A stretch of DNA of 64,000 nt, taken from NCBI RefSeq assembly GCF_001458195.1, contig NZ_CYPU01000070.1, forward strand, positions 62,001 to 126,000, in the 5' to 3' direction. Below the pieces are notes generated by a model. It had not been told where the DNA came from, did no database searches, and saw only the letters and a program-made list of their open reading frames with translations. This document shows, in pieces, positions 34,937 to 43,978 of this stretch (within the stretch, counting starts at the first letter, position 1; each line of letters opens with the position of its first letter). This DNA comes from Ruegeria atlantica (GTDB lineage: Bacteria; Pseudomonadota; Alphaproteobacteria; Rhodobacterales; Rhodobacteraceae). The position numbers and the translations under genes were made by a program.

Positions 34937-34972
34937 AATGAAAAAGGCCGCCCCAAATGGGACGGCCTTTCA
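34937..34972 (-). terminator. Terminator of the rpmI-rplT operon
   Basis: AAAGGCCG and CGGCCTTT form an 8-bp stem with an inner CCCC/GGGA extension (one mismatch). On the minus strand it is followed by T-rich sequence just downstream of rplT. A T-run exists on the plus strand too, so it may serve both directions. Confidence 0.75.
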
Positions 34973-34996
34973 TTCACTGTCTCTGCTAAGAGAGGA

Positions 34997-35362
34997 TCAG
35001 GCAGCCAGAGCAGCCTGAGCTTGGGCGACGATCGTGCCGAACGCTTCCGGTTCGTGCACGGCCAAGTCGGCCAAAACTTTACGATCCACTTCGATACCAG
35101 CCAAGGTCAGGCCGTTGATGAAGCGGGAATATGTCAGTGCTTCGTCATGCGAACGGACAGCAGCGTTGATACGCTGGATCCACAGCGCGCGGAAGTTGCG
35201 CTTGCGGTTTTTACGGTCGCGGGTTGCATACTGGTTCGCCTTGTCGACGGCCTGACGGGCAACCTTGAAGGTGCTCTTGCGGCGGCCATAGTAACCTTTG
35301 GCGGCCTTGATAACCTTCTTGTGACGGGCGTGAGTTACGGTTCCACCTTTAACGCGGGACAT
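34997..35362 (-). CDS. rplT: 50S ribosomal protein L20
   Basis: L20 is essential for early 50S assembly. The 121-residue protein is standard: [60 protein letters not shown] and [20 protein letters not shown]. It lies 14 bp after rpmI and is followed by a hairpin terminator. infC is not adjacent on the visible side, as is common in alphaproteobacteria. Confidence 0.97.
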   Translation of the reverse strand: MSRVKGGTVTHARHKKVIKAAKGYYGRRKSTFKVARQAVDKANQYATRDRKNRKRNFRALWIQRINAAVRSHDEALTYSRFINGLTLAGIEVDRKVLADLAVHEPEAFGTIVAQAQAALAA

Positions 35363-35376
35363 CTCTTAATCTCCTC

Positions 35377-35577
35377 TTAGCGGTCGTAGGGCATGTAGCC
35401 CTTGACGATCTTGGCGTCGGGGGCGGACAGGGTGGTGTTGCCACGGGCGTCGCGGATGAACTTTTTGGTCCGCTTGATCATGCCGTGACGTTTGCCGGCC
35501 TGGCCAGCAAGGACCTTACCGGTCGCAGTCACCTTAAAGCGCTTTTTGGCGCTCGACTTTGTCTTCATCTTAGGCAT
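35377..35577 (-). CDS. rpmI: 50S ribosomal protein L35
   Basis: A 66-residue basic protein with the family sequence [20 protein letters not shown], then [19 protein letters not shown] at 35577 has AAGGAGA upstream; the frame extends further upstream but the extension is not L35-like. It is the first gene of rpmI-rplT. Confidence 0.96.
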   Translation of the reverse strand: MPKMKTKSSAKKRFKVTATGKVLAGQAGKRHGMIKRTKKFIRDARGNTTLSAPDAKIVKGYMPYDR

Positions 35578-35724
35578 TTCCGTCTCCTTTCGGGGTTCGG
35601 TTTCAGACGCGACTCGGCATGCCATCTCGGCCGGTCACGCGATCAGAAGCGCCGTTTACGCAAGTTCGACTATACTGGCAAGGGGGTTTGGACCAGAATC
35701 TGCGCTTTTTACAGGCTGATCAGG

Positions 35725-35752
35725 CACCGGGGCGACAAAGGCCGCCCCGGTG
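35725..35752. terminator. Strong hairpin between the alanine symporter gene and rpmI
   Basis: CACCGGGGCG / CGCCCCGGTG, a perfect 10-bp stem with an 8-base loop, 8 bp after the symporter stop (minus strand). No T-run follows on the minus strand, so termination may be weak or Rho-aided. Confidence 0.5.
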
Positions 35753-35759
35753 GTTTGAT

Positions 35760-37310
35760 TTAGTGTTCGAATTTGCGGATTTCGCCGGTCTTTAGTCGAC
35801 TCGCATAGCTGGCCAGTTCTTCACGCACCACCTTCATCAGGAAGTAGAGCGCAAACACGTTCACGACCGCCATCGCAAAGATCGCCGCATCCGAGAAGTC
35901 GATGACAGGGCCAAGATTGGCCGCCGCGCCGATAACAACGAAGATGCAGAAGATGACCTTGAACACCAGCTCCTTGGCGTGGCCTTCCCCGAACAGATAA
36001 GTCCAGGCCTTGAGGCCATAGTAGGACCAGCTGATCATGGTTGAGAAGGCAAACAAGACCACCGCAATCGCCAGTACATATGGGAACCAGCTGAAGGCAC
36101 TACCAAAGGCCGCCGAGGTCAGGCTGACGCCCGAGTTGCCATCAACAGTCGCAATGGCATTACCCGCTTCGTTCAGCATGTAGTTGCCGGTTTCCGGATC
36201 GACGATCAGCTGCTGGGTGATGATGATGACCAGCGCAGTCATCGTACAGATCACGACCGTATCGATGAACGGCTCAAGCAACGAGACGAATCCCTCGGTG
36301 ATCGGCTCTTTGGTCCGCACCGCCGAGTGTGCAATCGCTGCAGAACCCACGCCCGCTTCGTTCGAGAACGCAGCACGACGGAAGCCTTGGATCAGCGCCC
36401 CGACCATACCACCAGCAACGCCGAGGCCGGTGAAGGCACCTGCGAAAATCTGGCCGAACGCCCAGCCGATTTGATCAGCATTCATGATGATGATCACCAA
36501 CGCAGCAGCCACATACAGGATGCCCATGAATGGAACGACCTTTTCGGTCACCCGTGCGATGGATTTCAGTCCACCCACAATGACAAGGAACACGATGATT
36601 GCAAAGACAACCCCTGTGATCCATCCGGGATAGTCGCCCGTGATACCCGCGATCTGTTGATGCGCCTGATTGGCCTGGAACATATTGCCCCCGCCCAGCG
36701 CGCCCAGAATACAGAAGATCGAGAACAGGACGGCCAGAATCTTGCCTCCAGGCAAGCCAAGCTCGTCAAAGCCCTTGGACATATAATACATCGGGCCACC
36801 GGAAACGGTTCCATCCTCGTATTCGTTGCGGTATTTCACGCCCAACGTACATTCGGTGAATTTCGACGCCATGCCCAGAAGGCCCGCGACAATCATCCAG
36901 AAGGTGGCACCCGGTCCGCCAATGCCGACAGCAACCGCCACACCGGCGATGTTGCCTAGGCCAACCGTCCCCGACAGCGCCGTGGCCAGAGCCTGAAAGT
37001 GGCTGACCTCACCCGCGTCATTGGGATCGGAGTAGTCGCCTTTGACAAGGCTGATCGCGTGGCCAAAGAACCTGAGCTGCACAAAGGCAAAGTACAGCGT
37101 AAAGACAGTCGCCGCGACGACCAACCAACCCACGATCCACGGGAAACTGGTTCCCGGGAACGGCGCAAAGATAAAGCTGACAAATGGCCCGGTGAAATCG
37201 GCAAATGCCTGATTGATCTTGTCGTCTAGTCCAGGCGCGTCTTGCGCCATTGCAGGAGCGGCGATCAAGGCGGCGATTACAGCCAACCAGAGATGTTTCA
37301 ACATAGTCAT
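35760..37310 (-). CDS. Alanine/glycine:cation symporter (AGCS family)
   Basis: A 516-residue sodium- or proton-coupled amino-acid carrier of the inner membrane. After an N-terminal signal-like segment (LAVIAALIAAPAMAQ) it shows the AGCS landmarks GEVSHFQALATALSGTVGLGNIAGVAVAV, GGPGATFWMIVAGLLGMASKFTECTLGV, YYMSKGFDELG and FRRAAFSNEAGVGSAAIAHSA. GGAGGG six bases before ATG 37310 favours this over the ATG at 37316. A Usp gene lies 14 bp upstream on the same strand, so the two are probably one transcript. Confidence 0.9.
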   Translation of the reverse strand: MTMLKHLWLAVIAALIAAPAMAQDAPGLDDKINQAFADFTGPFVSFIFAPFPGTSFPWIVGWLVVAATVFTLYFAFVQLRFFGHAISLVKGDYSDPNDAGEVSHFQALATALSGTVGLGNIAGVAVAVGIGGPGATFWMIVAGLLGMASKFTECTLGVKYRNEYEDGTVSGGPMYYMSKGFDELGLPGGKILAVLFSIFCILGALGGGNMFQANQAHQQIAGITGDYPGWITGVVFAIIVFLVIVGGLKSIARVTEKVVPFMGILYVAAALVIIIMNADQIGWAFGQIFAGAFTGLGVAGGMVGALIQGFRRAAFSNEAGVGSAAIAHSAVRTKEPITEGFVSLLEPFIDTVVICTMTALVIIITQQLIVDPETGNYMLNEAGNAIATVDGNSGVSLTSAAFGSAFSWFPYVLAIAVVLFAFSTMISWSYYGLKAWTYLFGEGHAKELVFKVIFCIFVVIGAAANLGPVIDFSDAAIFAMAVVNVFALYFLMKVVREELASYASRLKTGEIRKFEH

Positions 37311-37324
37311 TCTCATCCCTCCCG

Positions 37325-37762
37325 TCAGTTCACAACAGTGACTGGCACATCGGCGTGCATGACCAGATTTTGGGTCGAGCTGCCAAACAAGCGTTTCTTG
37401 AACCCATCGGCCGAGGCGCGCCCGACGATGATCTGCGAACCGCCATTCTCGACGGTGATTGCGTTCAGAGTTTCAGCCACGTCGCCATGACGCACGATGC
37501 CCTGAACTGTGTAACCATCTGCGGTCAGGGCTTCGACAGCCGGGGTAACAATTCGGTTCGTCGCAAGTTCGATTTCTTCTTCACGCCGCTTGTGCCGCAA
37601 TGCGTTCTCTTCAGGGGTCTGAAAAGTAAATGGGGACCATTCGATGACATAAACAACCAGCAATTCACACGTACCAATTCGGCCAGCCAGATCTTTGGCA
37701 AAGGCGATGGCGTGTTCTCCGGTTTCTGTCCCGTCCAGTCCAATGACAATTTTCGTTGTCAT
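37325..37762 (-). CDS. Universal stress protein family
   Basis: A 145-residue Usp domain: IVIGLDGTETGEHAIAFAKD at the start, LLVVYVIEW after the second strand and a C-terminal SQIIVGRASADGFKKRLFGSSTQNLVM, with the ATP-binding G-x2-x-x9-GS pattern (GRAS...GSST) close to intact. GGAGGAACGTT precedes the ATG at 37762. It is upstream of the alanine symporter with a 14-bp gap; Usp domains often accompany transporters. It differs clearly from the Usp at 883-1296. Confidence 0.88.
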   Translation of the reverse strand: MTTKIVIGLDGTETGEHAIAFAKDLAGRIGTCELLVVYVIEWSPFTFQTPEENALRHKRREEEIELATNRIVTPAVEALTADGYTVQGIVRHGDVAETLNAITVENGGSQIIVGRASADGFKKRLFGSSTQNLVMHADVPVTVVN

Positions 37763-37946
37763 AACGTTCCTCCAATAATTTTGGTTATGCCGGGACCCGT
37801 GCCCCCGGCAGGGCAGCCGGAACCTGGAACTTATTAAGTGGACCGCCCATGCGCCCGAGTATCCCGGAAAAACCCTCAAAAACAGAGAGTTATCTTCCAG
37901 ACACATCCGTTATTTCGACATGTTATTGAAATTTATATACTTTTTC

Positions 37947-37963
37947 CGCCTAAAATTTAGGCG
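37947..37963. promoter_or_regulatory. 17-bp perfect palindrome between usp and pyk
   Basis: CGCCTAAA-A-TTTAGGCG has 8-bp perfect arms. It lies 44 bp beyond the pyk stop and 185 bp upstream of the usp start, in an AT-rich stretch. It looks like an operator for usp or its transporter; no T-run suggests termination. Confidence 0.45.
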
Positions 37964-38006
37964 TATCGGTTTGATACCAGCTTTTCAATGCCCTGCATCG
38001 CAACTG

Positions 38007-39452
38007 TCACCCGGGATCAGTGTTGTAGATCAGCCGTTCATCGCAAGGCGCGATACGCAAAATATTGGTCGTTCCCGGGACGTTGAAAGGCACTCCGGCA
38101 GTCACCACGATCTGATCGGCTTCGGATGCGAACCCACCGGCACGGGCCGCACGGGCCGCGTTGACGACAGCGCCTTTGAACCGCTCAAGCTCGGGCGTCA
38201 TCACGCAATGACAGCCCCAGCTCAGACACAGACGCCGCGCGGTTCCCGTGGCAGGCGTCATCGCGATGATCGGAACGCCTGGACGTTCGCGGGCAGTCAG
38301 AAGCGCGGTGGTGCCGCTTTGGGTAAAACAGCAAATCGCCTTGATATCTGTTTTTTCTGCAATCTCACGCGCGGCGGCAACGATACCATCGGCAATAGTG
38401 GTCCCCTTTGCCGTCCGGGACGCTGCGATAATCTGCGTGTAGGTCGGGTCCGCTTCGACCTCGATCGCAACCTTGTTCATGGTTTGCACGGCCTCGATTG
38501 GGTACGTACCCGCAGCGGATTCCGCGCTGAGCATGATCGCATCCGTGCCTTCGTAGATTGCTGTCGCCACGTCCGAAACTTCGGCCCGGGTTGGCATCGG
38601 GCTTTCGATCATGCTTTCCAGCATCTGAGTGGCCACGATCACAGGCTTAGCCGCCCCACGGCATTTGCGCACCAATCGCTTCTGGATCGGGGGCACCGCC
38701 GACACCGGAAGCTCGACACCCAGATCGCCGCGCGCGACCATGATCCCGTCAGAGGCATCCAGAATGTCGTCGAATGCCTCGACCGCTGCAGGCTTTTCGA
38801 TCTTGGACAGGATCGAGGCGCGACCATCGGCCAGCGCGCGCGCTTCAAACACATCCTTGGCACGCTGCACAAAGCTCAATGCCAGCCAATCCACACCCAG
38901 TTGGCAGACGAATTCCAAGTCGTCGCGATCCTTGGCCGACAGAGCTGCCAGTGGCAGCACCACGTCAGGAACATTCACACCTTTGCGGTTCGAGATTGTA
39001 CCGCCGACCTCAACGGTGCAATTGGCAAAATCCTGGCCACAGTCCTGCACGGTCAGACGGATTTTGCCGTCGTTGACCAGAAGCCGCGCACCCTGCTCCA
39101 ACGCGGCAAAAATCTCGGGATGCGGCAGGCAAACGCGGTTGATATCTCCGGGCGCAGGGTCCAGATCCAGACGGAAGGCCGCGCCTTCTTCAAGTTCTTC
39201 TGCGTCGTTGGTGAAGACCCCGACACGCAACTTGGGTCCTTGAAGGTCGGCCAAAATTGCGATTGGCCTGTCCAGGTCTTTTTCGATCTGTCGGATGATC
39301 CGGTGGCGTTCGCGGATCTCATCATGGCTGCCGTGGCTCATATTCAGGCGGAAGACGTCTGCGCCTGCCTCGTACAGCGCGCGGATCATGTCATAGTCAT
39401 TTGACGCCGGTCCCAGCGTCGCCACGATTTTCACATTTCTCAGGCGTCGCAT
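38007..39452 (-). CDS. pyk: Pyruvate kinase
   Basis: Catalyses phosphoenolpyruvate + ADP to pyruvate + ATP in the cytoplasm. The 481 residues include VKIVATLGPASNDYDMIRAL, ADVFRLNMSHGSHDEI, AILADLQGPKLRVG, the catalytic KIEKPAAVEAFDDIL and MVARGDLGVE, PVIVATQMLESMI, and the regulatory C-terminal domain with TQSGTTALLTARERPGVPIIAMTP-like sequence. Length is normal. It is monocistronic, in opposite orientation to the N-formylglutamate amidohydrolase gene. Confidence 0.96.
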   Translation of the reverse strand: MRRLRNVKIVATLGPASNDYDMIRALYEAGADVFRLNMSHGSHDEIRERHRIIRQIEKDLDRPIAILADLQGPKLRVGVFTNDAEELEEGAAFRLDLDPAPGDINRVCLPHPEIFAALEQGARLLVNDGKIRLTVQDCGQDFANCTVEVGGTISNRKGVNVPDVVLPLAALSAKDRDDLEFVCQLGVDWLALSFVQRAKDVFEARALADGRASILSKIEKPAAVEAFDDILDASDGIMVARGDLGVELPVSAVPPIQKRLVRKCRGAAKPVIVATQMLESMIESPMPTRAEVSDVATAIYEGTDAIMLSAESAAGTYPIEAVQTMNKVAIEVEADPTYTQIIAASRTAKGTTIADGIVAAAREIAEKTDIKAICCFTQSGTTALLTARERPGVPIIAMTPATGTARRLCLSWGCHCVMTPELERFKGAVVNAARAARAGGFASEADQIVVTAGVPFNVPGTTNILRIAPCDERLIYNTDPG

Positions 39453-39584
39453 TGGTCTGGCTCTCCTACCGTCTTCTCTTGATTCTGCGCAAATGTTACC
39501 GCAAACATTGCTCCGCCTGCTTATTGCGCAATTCCCTTTTCAAAGCAACTGCCCTAAACCTGCGACAAACTAGATGACAGGCTT

Positions 39585-40322
39585 ATGACGTATTCCCCGT
39601 TTTTTATCCATGGCGCGGATCGGCCCTCGCGTTGGCTGATCACATGCGACCACGCATCCAACTTGGTTCCGCCCGACATCCACGGTGGCGACCTTGGCCT
39701 GCCTCGTGAAGATATGGAACGCCACATCGCTTATGATGTAGGTGCCTACGAGGTGTCAAAGCATCTGGGTGAGCTTTTGAATGCGTCCGTGATCGCAGCC
39801 AATTTTTCCCGCCTCGTGATTGATCCGAACCGCGGCGAAGATGATCCGACCTTGTTGATGAAGCTCTATGACGGGTCGATCATTCCAGGCAACCGGCACG
39901 CCGATGCGGCAGAACGAGAGCGGCGTTTGAACATGTGCTATCGCCCGTATCATGACGCGCTGGCGCAGATGGCCGCGTTGCCGCATGCAGTGATCGTGTC
40001 GATGCACTCGTTCACGCGGCAACTAAGGGGTCGTGATCCCCGCCCCTGGCATGTCGGGGTTTTGCATACTCCGGACGAACGGTTCTCGGGCCCGTTGATC
40101 AACCGCCTTGAGGCCGAAGGTGACCTTTGCGTCGGCGTTAATGAACCCTATACCGGCGTGCTGCCCGGTGATGCCATTGACAAACACTGTACCAGTTTTG
40201 GTCGCCCCAACGCACTGATCGAACTGCGCAATGATCTGATTGCCGAACACGCAGGACAGCGAGAATGGGCCGAGCGGCTAGCCCCTATCCTGCAGGACGC
40301 GCTGGACCAAAGCGGCTTGTGA
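39585..40322 (+). CDS. N-formylglutamate amidohydrolase family
   Basis: A 245-residue zinc hydrolase of the N-formylglutamate deformylase family. WLITCDHASNLVPPDIHG (residues 18-35) has the conserved D-H metal site; HIAYDVGAYEVSKHLGELL, NFSRLVIDPNRGEDDPTLL and VIVSMHSFTRQLRGRDP are typical. It could release formate and glutamate in histidine breakdown, but no hut genes are adjacent, and the family also contains enzymes with other substrates. It is followed closely by two small genes in the same direction. Confidence 0.85.
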   Translation: MTYSPFFIHGADRPSRWLITCDHASNLVPPDIHGGDLGLPREDMERHIAYDVGAYEVSKHLGELLNASVIAANFSRLVIDPNRGEDDPTLLMKLYDGSIIPGNRHADAAERERRLNMCYRPYHDALAQMAALPHAVIVSMHSFTRQLRGRDPRPWHVGVLHTPDERFSGPLINRLEAEGDLCVGVNEPYTGVLPGDAIDKHCTSFGRPNALIELRNDLIAEHAGQREWAERLAPILQDALDQSGL

Positions 40323-40389
40323 CAAAAGCCCTCACTTAATTGTGAGAGCCAACCCCAGACCCCATATTATAGGGGTAAAGGAGGCCACT

Positions 40390-40629
40390 ATGACTCAGGA
40401 ATTTCTGACGTCCGTCTTTGGCTGGATGGCCGTGCTCAACATCGCGGTTCTGCTGTTCACCACATTGATGATCTTGCTGTTGCAGGACTGGATCGCTGGC
40501 ATTCACGGCAAAATGTTCCAGATGGAGCGCCCCGCAGTGAAACGGGCTTACTTCCGGTACCTGGCAAATTATAAGATCCTGACGCTGATCTTCTGCATCA
40601 CCCCATGGCTGGCTTTGAAACTGGCCTGA
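40390..40629 (+). CDS. Small two-pass membrane protein
   Basis: A 79-residue protein with two membrane segments (WMAVLNIAVLLFTTLMILLL and a C-terminal ILTLIFCITPWLALKLA) around a short amphipathic loop, HGKMFQMERPAVKRAYFRYL. AAAGGAGG precedes the ATG at 40390. I do not recognise a function. Position between the amidohydrolase and DUF1244 genes suggests co-transcription. Confidence 0.72.
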   Translation: MTQEFLTSVFGWMAVLNIAVLLFTTLMILLLQDWIAGIHGKMFQMERPAVKRAYFRYLANYKILTLIFCITPWLALKLA

Positions 40630-40706
40630 TACGCTGATTGTTGAATCATCGCCCCCGGGCCGCTAGGTCACATACAGCACGTATTTCTGTCATCCGGAGC
40701 CAGACC

Positions 40707-41021
40707 ATGGACAAGCAAACCGAAACCGAACTTCAGGCCGCCGCATTCCGTCGCTTGCAACAGCATCTGATGGAGGACCGCACTGATGTGCAAAACATCG
40801 ACATGATGAATCTGGCCGGGTTCTGCCGCAACTGCCTGTCGCGGTGGTATCAGGAAGCAGCCAACGAAAAAGGTATTCAGATGGGCAAGGACGAAGCCCG
40901 TCAAATTTTCTACGGCATGACCATGGATGAGTGGAAAGCCAAATACCAGACCGACGCCAGCGCGGAAAAACAGGCCGCCTTCAAAGTCGCGTTCAAAGAG
41001 AATGTAACGAACAAGGGCTGA
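40707..41021 (+). CDS. DUF1244 family protein
   Basis: A 104-residue cytoplasmic protein with the DUF1244 core RTDVQNIDMMNLAGFCRNCL (two Cys in CRNC) and SRWYQEAANEKG, MGKDEARQIFYGM, DEWKAKYQ. The family is common in alphaproteobacteria; its role is unknown, and the CxxC suggests metal or thiol chemistry. ATG at 40707 with GGAG upstream is chosen. A terminator follows 15 bp downstream. Confidence 0.85.
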   Translation: MDKQTETELQAAAFRRLQQHLMEDRTDVQNIDMMNLAGFCRNCLSRWYQEAANEKGIQMGKDEARQIFYGMTMDEWKAKYQTDASAEKQAAFKVAFKENVTNKG

Positions 41022-41036
41022 CGCCCAAAACGAAAG

Positions 41037-41064
41037 AGGCCCGCCAACCTGGCGGGCCTTTTCT
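41037..41064 (+). terminator. Intrinsic terminator between DUF1244 and the D-amino-acid transaminase gene
   Basis: AGGCCCGCCA / TGGCGGGCCT, a perfect 10-bp stem with 3-base loop, then TTTTCTTT. It lies between two convergent stop codons and touches the transaminase stop, so may serve both. Confidence 0.88.
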
Positions 41065-41925
41065 TTAGATTGCGACCTTGCGGCTTTCGTCCAAATAGAT
41101 TTCCCGCAAACGCTTGGCGATTGGGCCGGGTGTTCCATCACCCAATGTCACTCCGTCGATTTCAACCACCGGCATCACAAAAGCGCTGGCCGAGGTGGTG
41201 AAAGCTTCGTCGGCTTCTTTGGCTTCGTCGATAGTGAACAGGCGTTCTTCCACTTCCATCTGCGCTTCGGCGGCCATGCGCAGGACGGCCTTGCGGGTGA
41301 TGCCGTGCAGAATGTCATTCGACAGCGGACGCGTGACGATTTTACCATCTTTGACGTAGTAGGCGTTGTTGCTGGTGCCTTCGGTCACATAACCGTCCTC
41401 AATCAACCACGCATCGTCACAGCCAGCCTTCTTGGCCATCATCTTACCCATGGACGGGTACAGCAGCTGAACGGTCTTGATGTCGCGGCGGCCCCAGCGG
41501 ATATCCTCGATCGAGATGATCTTGGCACCCTTCTTGGCTGCGGGACTGTGGGCCAGGCCGGGCTTGTTCTGAGTGAACAGCACGAGGCTGGGCTTGGTAT
41601 CCGCCGACGGAAACACAAAATCGCGGTCGCCATCCGATCCACGGCTGACCTGCAGGTAGATAAGCCCTTCTTCGATGCCGTTCAGTTCCACCAGCTTGCG
41701 ATGAATTTCCAGCAGCTCATCCTTGGTGCAGGGCTCAGCCATCTCCAACTCATCCAGTGACCGCTTCAGACGCACGGCATGACCTTCGAAATCGATCAGC
41801 TTGCCATCCAGAACGCTGGTGACCTCATAGACGGCGTCTGCAAACAGAAAACCACGGTCAAAGATGGACACCTTGGCCTCGGTCTCGGGCAGGTATTCGC
41901 CATTTACAAAAACGGTGCGGGTCAT
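41065..41925 (-). CDS. dat: D-amino-acid transaminase (class IV PLP)
   Basis: A 286-residue PLP enzyme. FVNGEYLPETEAKVSIFDRGFLFADAVYE is the usual start for D-amino-acid transaminases; IKTVQLLYPSMGKMMAKKAG holds the PLP Lys (KT), and LIEDGYVTEGTSNNAYYVKDG the Glu that contacts the pyridine N. The DRGFLFADAVYE (FADAVYE) form differs from branched-chain enzymes. It probably interconverts D-amino acids (D-Ala, D-Glu) and 2-oxo acids. It is downstream of dgcA and dgcN on the same strand, 11 bp after dgcA. Confidence 0.82.
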   Translation of the reverse strand: MTRTVFVNGEYLPETEAKVSIFDRGFLFADAVYEVTSVLDGKLIDFEGHAVRLKRSLDELEMAEPCTKDELLEIHRKLVELNGIEEGLIYLQVSRGSDGDRDFVFPSADTKPSLVLFTQNKPGLAHSPAAKKGAKIISIEDIRWGRRDIKTVQLLYPSMGKMMAKKAGCDDAWLIEDGYVTEGTSNNAYYVKDGKIVTRPLSNDILHGITRKAVLRMAAEAQMEVEERLFTIDEAKEADEAFTTSASAFVMPVVEIDGVTLGDGTPGPIAKRLREIYLDESRKVAI

Positions 41926-41936
41926 GTCTTGTCTCC

Positions 41937-42902
41937 TCAGCCCCAGAGGTCCGCCTTGGGCGGGTGCACTCCGGCATCATCAAAAATCAGCGGGTTGTCG
42001 CGGTCTTCGGCCAGCAGAAGCGGGCCGTCAAGGTCTGTCACCATCACACCCTGTGCCAACAGTGTCGCAGGTGCCATAGCCAGAGAGCTGCCAACCATGC
42101 AGCCGACCATCACGCGATAGCCTTCAGCCAGCGCCTGCTGGCGTAGGGCCAGCGCCTCGGTCAGGCCGCCCGTTTTATCCAGTTTGATGTTGACCACATC
42201 GTACTTGCCCTTGAGGCCCGGAAGGCTTGTGCGATCATGACAGGACTCATCAGCACACACCGGCACGGGGCGCTCCATTCCAATCAGGGCATCATCTTCC
42301 CCGGCGGGCAAAGGCTGCTCGACCAGGGCTACACCCAAACGCACCAGATGCGGGGCAAGGTCGGCGTAAACCGCAGCTGACCAGCCTTCGTTGGCATCCA
42401 CGATGATCGTGGCATCTGGTGCACCTGCGCGCACAGCCTCCAGCCGGGGCATGTCATCCGGTGTGCCCAATTTGATCTTCAGCAAGGGCCGATGCGCATT
42501 GGCTGCGGCCTGCGCCTGCATCTTTTCCGGGGTGTCCAGCGACAGCGTATACGCTGTGATTTCTGGCCCCGGAACCGGCAGCCCGGCCAGATCCCAGGCC
42601 CGCTTTCTTGCGCGCTTGGCCTCAAGGTCCCAAAGGGCGCAATCAACCGCATTCCGTGCCGCCCCGGCAGGTAAAAGGTCCATCAGGCTGTCGCGGGTAA
42701 ACTCGGCAGGCAAAGCTGCGATCTCGGCCTCGACCGAATCCAGCGTTTCATCATACCTGGCATAGGGCACGCATTCGCCCCACCCCTGATGGGTACCGTC
42801 AGAAATCCGAACCGTCAGCACCTTGGCCTCGGTCCGAGACCCGCGCGAGATCGTAAAGACCTGCGCCAGCCGAAACACGTCACGAGAGACTTCTACCTGC
42901 AC
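41937..42902 (-). CDS. dgcA: Enolase-superfamily epimerase (DgcA; dipeptide-epimerase-like)
   Basis: A 321-residue enolase-superfamily racemase. The barrel bears LLKIKLGTPDD (catalytic Lys), IIVDANEGW and VEQPLP plus PVCADESCHD (metal ligands), and VVNIKLDKTGGLTEA (second catalytic Lys). The type is usually annotated L-Ala-D/L-Glu epimerase. Next to dgcN it fits DgcA, which racemises N-acetyl-D-glutamate to N-acetyl-L-glutamate in a D-glutamate catabolic route described for marine bacteria. A role in murein-peptide recycling is the alternative. Confidence 0.8.
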   Translation of the reverse strand: MQVEVSRDVFRLAQVFTISRGSRTEAKVLTVRISDGTHQGWGECVPYARYDETLDSVEAEIAALPAEFTRDSLMDLLPAGAARNAVDCALWDLEAKRARKRAWDLAGLPVPGPEITAYTLSLDTPEKMQAQAAANAHRPLLKIKLGTPDDMPRLEAVRAGAPDATIIVDANEGWSAAVYADLAPHLVRLGVALVEQPLPAGEDDALIGMERPVPVCADESCHDRTSLPGLKGKYDVVNIKLDKTGGLTEALALRQQALAEGYRVMVGCMVGSSLAMAPATLLAQGVMVTDLDGPLLLAEDRDNPLIFDDAGVHPPKADLWG

Positions 42903-42976
42903 GCGCCAGCTCCTTCATCTTTTTCAAAATACTTTCGCCGAAGGCGGACAAGCCCGCCTCCGACGCGCCGCTTAGA

Positions 42977-43978
42977 TCACAGTGCGGCCAGCGCATCCAC
43001 CAGCTTGCCCGAACCAAAGCGGAACGGGTCAGTCGCGGGCAGGCCCATATCGGCCTCAACCTTGGCCAGATATGCGGTGGCGTCCTCTTCGGACATATGC
43101 TGGGTGTTGACCGAAATACCGACGACCTGACAATCCGGATTAGCGACCTTGGCCAGACCCAGCGCCGTGTCGCGCAGCGCTTCCAATGTCGGCAACTGAT
43201 AGGTCGGCAACCCACGCATATGGTCGCGGGTCGGCTCATGGCTCAGGATCAGCGCATCGGGTTGGCCACCGTGAATCAGCGCCATGGTCACACCGGAATA
43301 AGACACGTGGAACAGCGACCCCTGCCCTTCGATCAGATCCCAGTGATCGTCATCGTTGTCAGGCGTCAGCCATTCGACCGAACCGGCCATGAAATCGGCA
43401 ATGACCGCATCCAGCGGCACACCGTCCCCGGTGATCAGAATGCCTGTCTGACCGGTTGCGCGGAAGGTCGACTTCATGCCGCGCTCGCGCATCTCGGCAT
43501 CCATCGCCATCGCCGTGTACATCTTGCCGACAGAACAATCGGTGCCAACAGCCAGACAGCGCTTGCCCTTGCGCTTGATGCCGTTTGCAATCGGGTATTC
43601 CACCGAAGGTACGCGAACATCGTGCAGCTTGCGGCCGGTGGCTTCAGCAACAGCTACCAAATCGGGTTCGTCGCATAGCAGGTTGTGCAGACCCGAGGCC
43701 AGGTCAAAGCCTTCCTCCAACGCCATGACCAGAACCTTTTTCCATTCTTGGCTGATCACGCCACCACGGTTGGCAACGCCGATAACCAGCGTCTTGGCGC
43801 CGGCTTCTTTCGCCTCGGTCAGGGACATGTCGGTCAGGCCCAGATCAGCCTTGCAACCTTCCATACGGTACTGGCCAACGGCATTCTCAGGACGCCAGTC
43901 CTTGATGCCGATTGCAACTTTGGCCGCCAATTGGTCGGGCGCATCGCCCAAAAACAGCAGGTACGGTGTCTCGATCAT
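42977..43978 (-). CDS. dgcN: DUF1611 protein, DgcN-type N-acetyltransferase
   Basis: A 333-residue DUF1611 protein. The N-terminal Rossmann-like part has LVIGVANRGGVISQEWKKVL and DLASGLHNLL; the C-terminal P-loop domain has AVGTDCSVGKMYTAMAMDAE (about residues 143-162) and TFRATGQTGILITGDGVPLD. DgcN is reported to N-acetylate D-glutamate as the first step of its breakdown. Adjacent dgcA supports this; GTPase-like or dipeptide-related roles suggested by older annotation are less likely. It is the first gene of the three-gene unit, 74 bp before dgcA. Confidence 0.82.
   Translation of the reverse strand: MIETPYLLFLGDAPDQLAAKVAIGIKDWRPENAVGQYRMEGCKADLGLTDMSLTEAKEAGAKTLVIGVANRGGVISQEWKKVLVMALEEGFDLASGLHNLLCDEPDLVAVAEATGRKLHDVRVPSVEYPIANGIKRKGKRCLAVGTDCSVGKMYTAMAMDAEMRERGMKSTFRATGQTGILITGDGVPLDAVIADFMAGSVEWLTPDNDDDHWDLIEGQGSLFHVSYSGVTMALIHGGQPDALILSHEPTRDHMRGLPTYQLPTLEALRDTALGLAKVANPDCQVVGISVNTQHMSEEDATAYLAKVEADMGLPATDPFRFGSGKLVDALAAL

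Noticed and set aside
37920..39404. 494-codon plus-strand frame opposite pyk
   Set aside because: Antisense shadow of pyruvate kinase with atypical composition.
40668..41141. 157-codon minus-strand frame opposite DUF1244
   Set aside because: Shadow, and it runs through the terminator hairpin.
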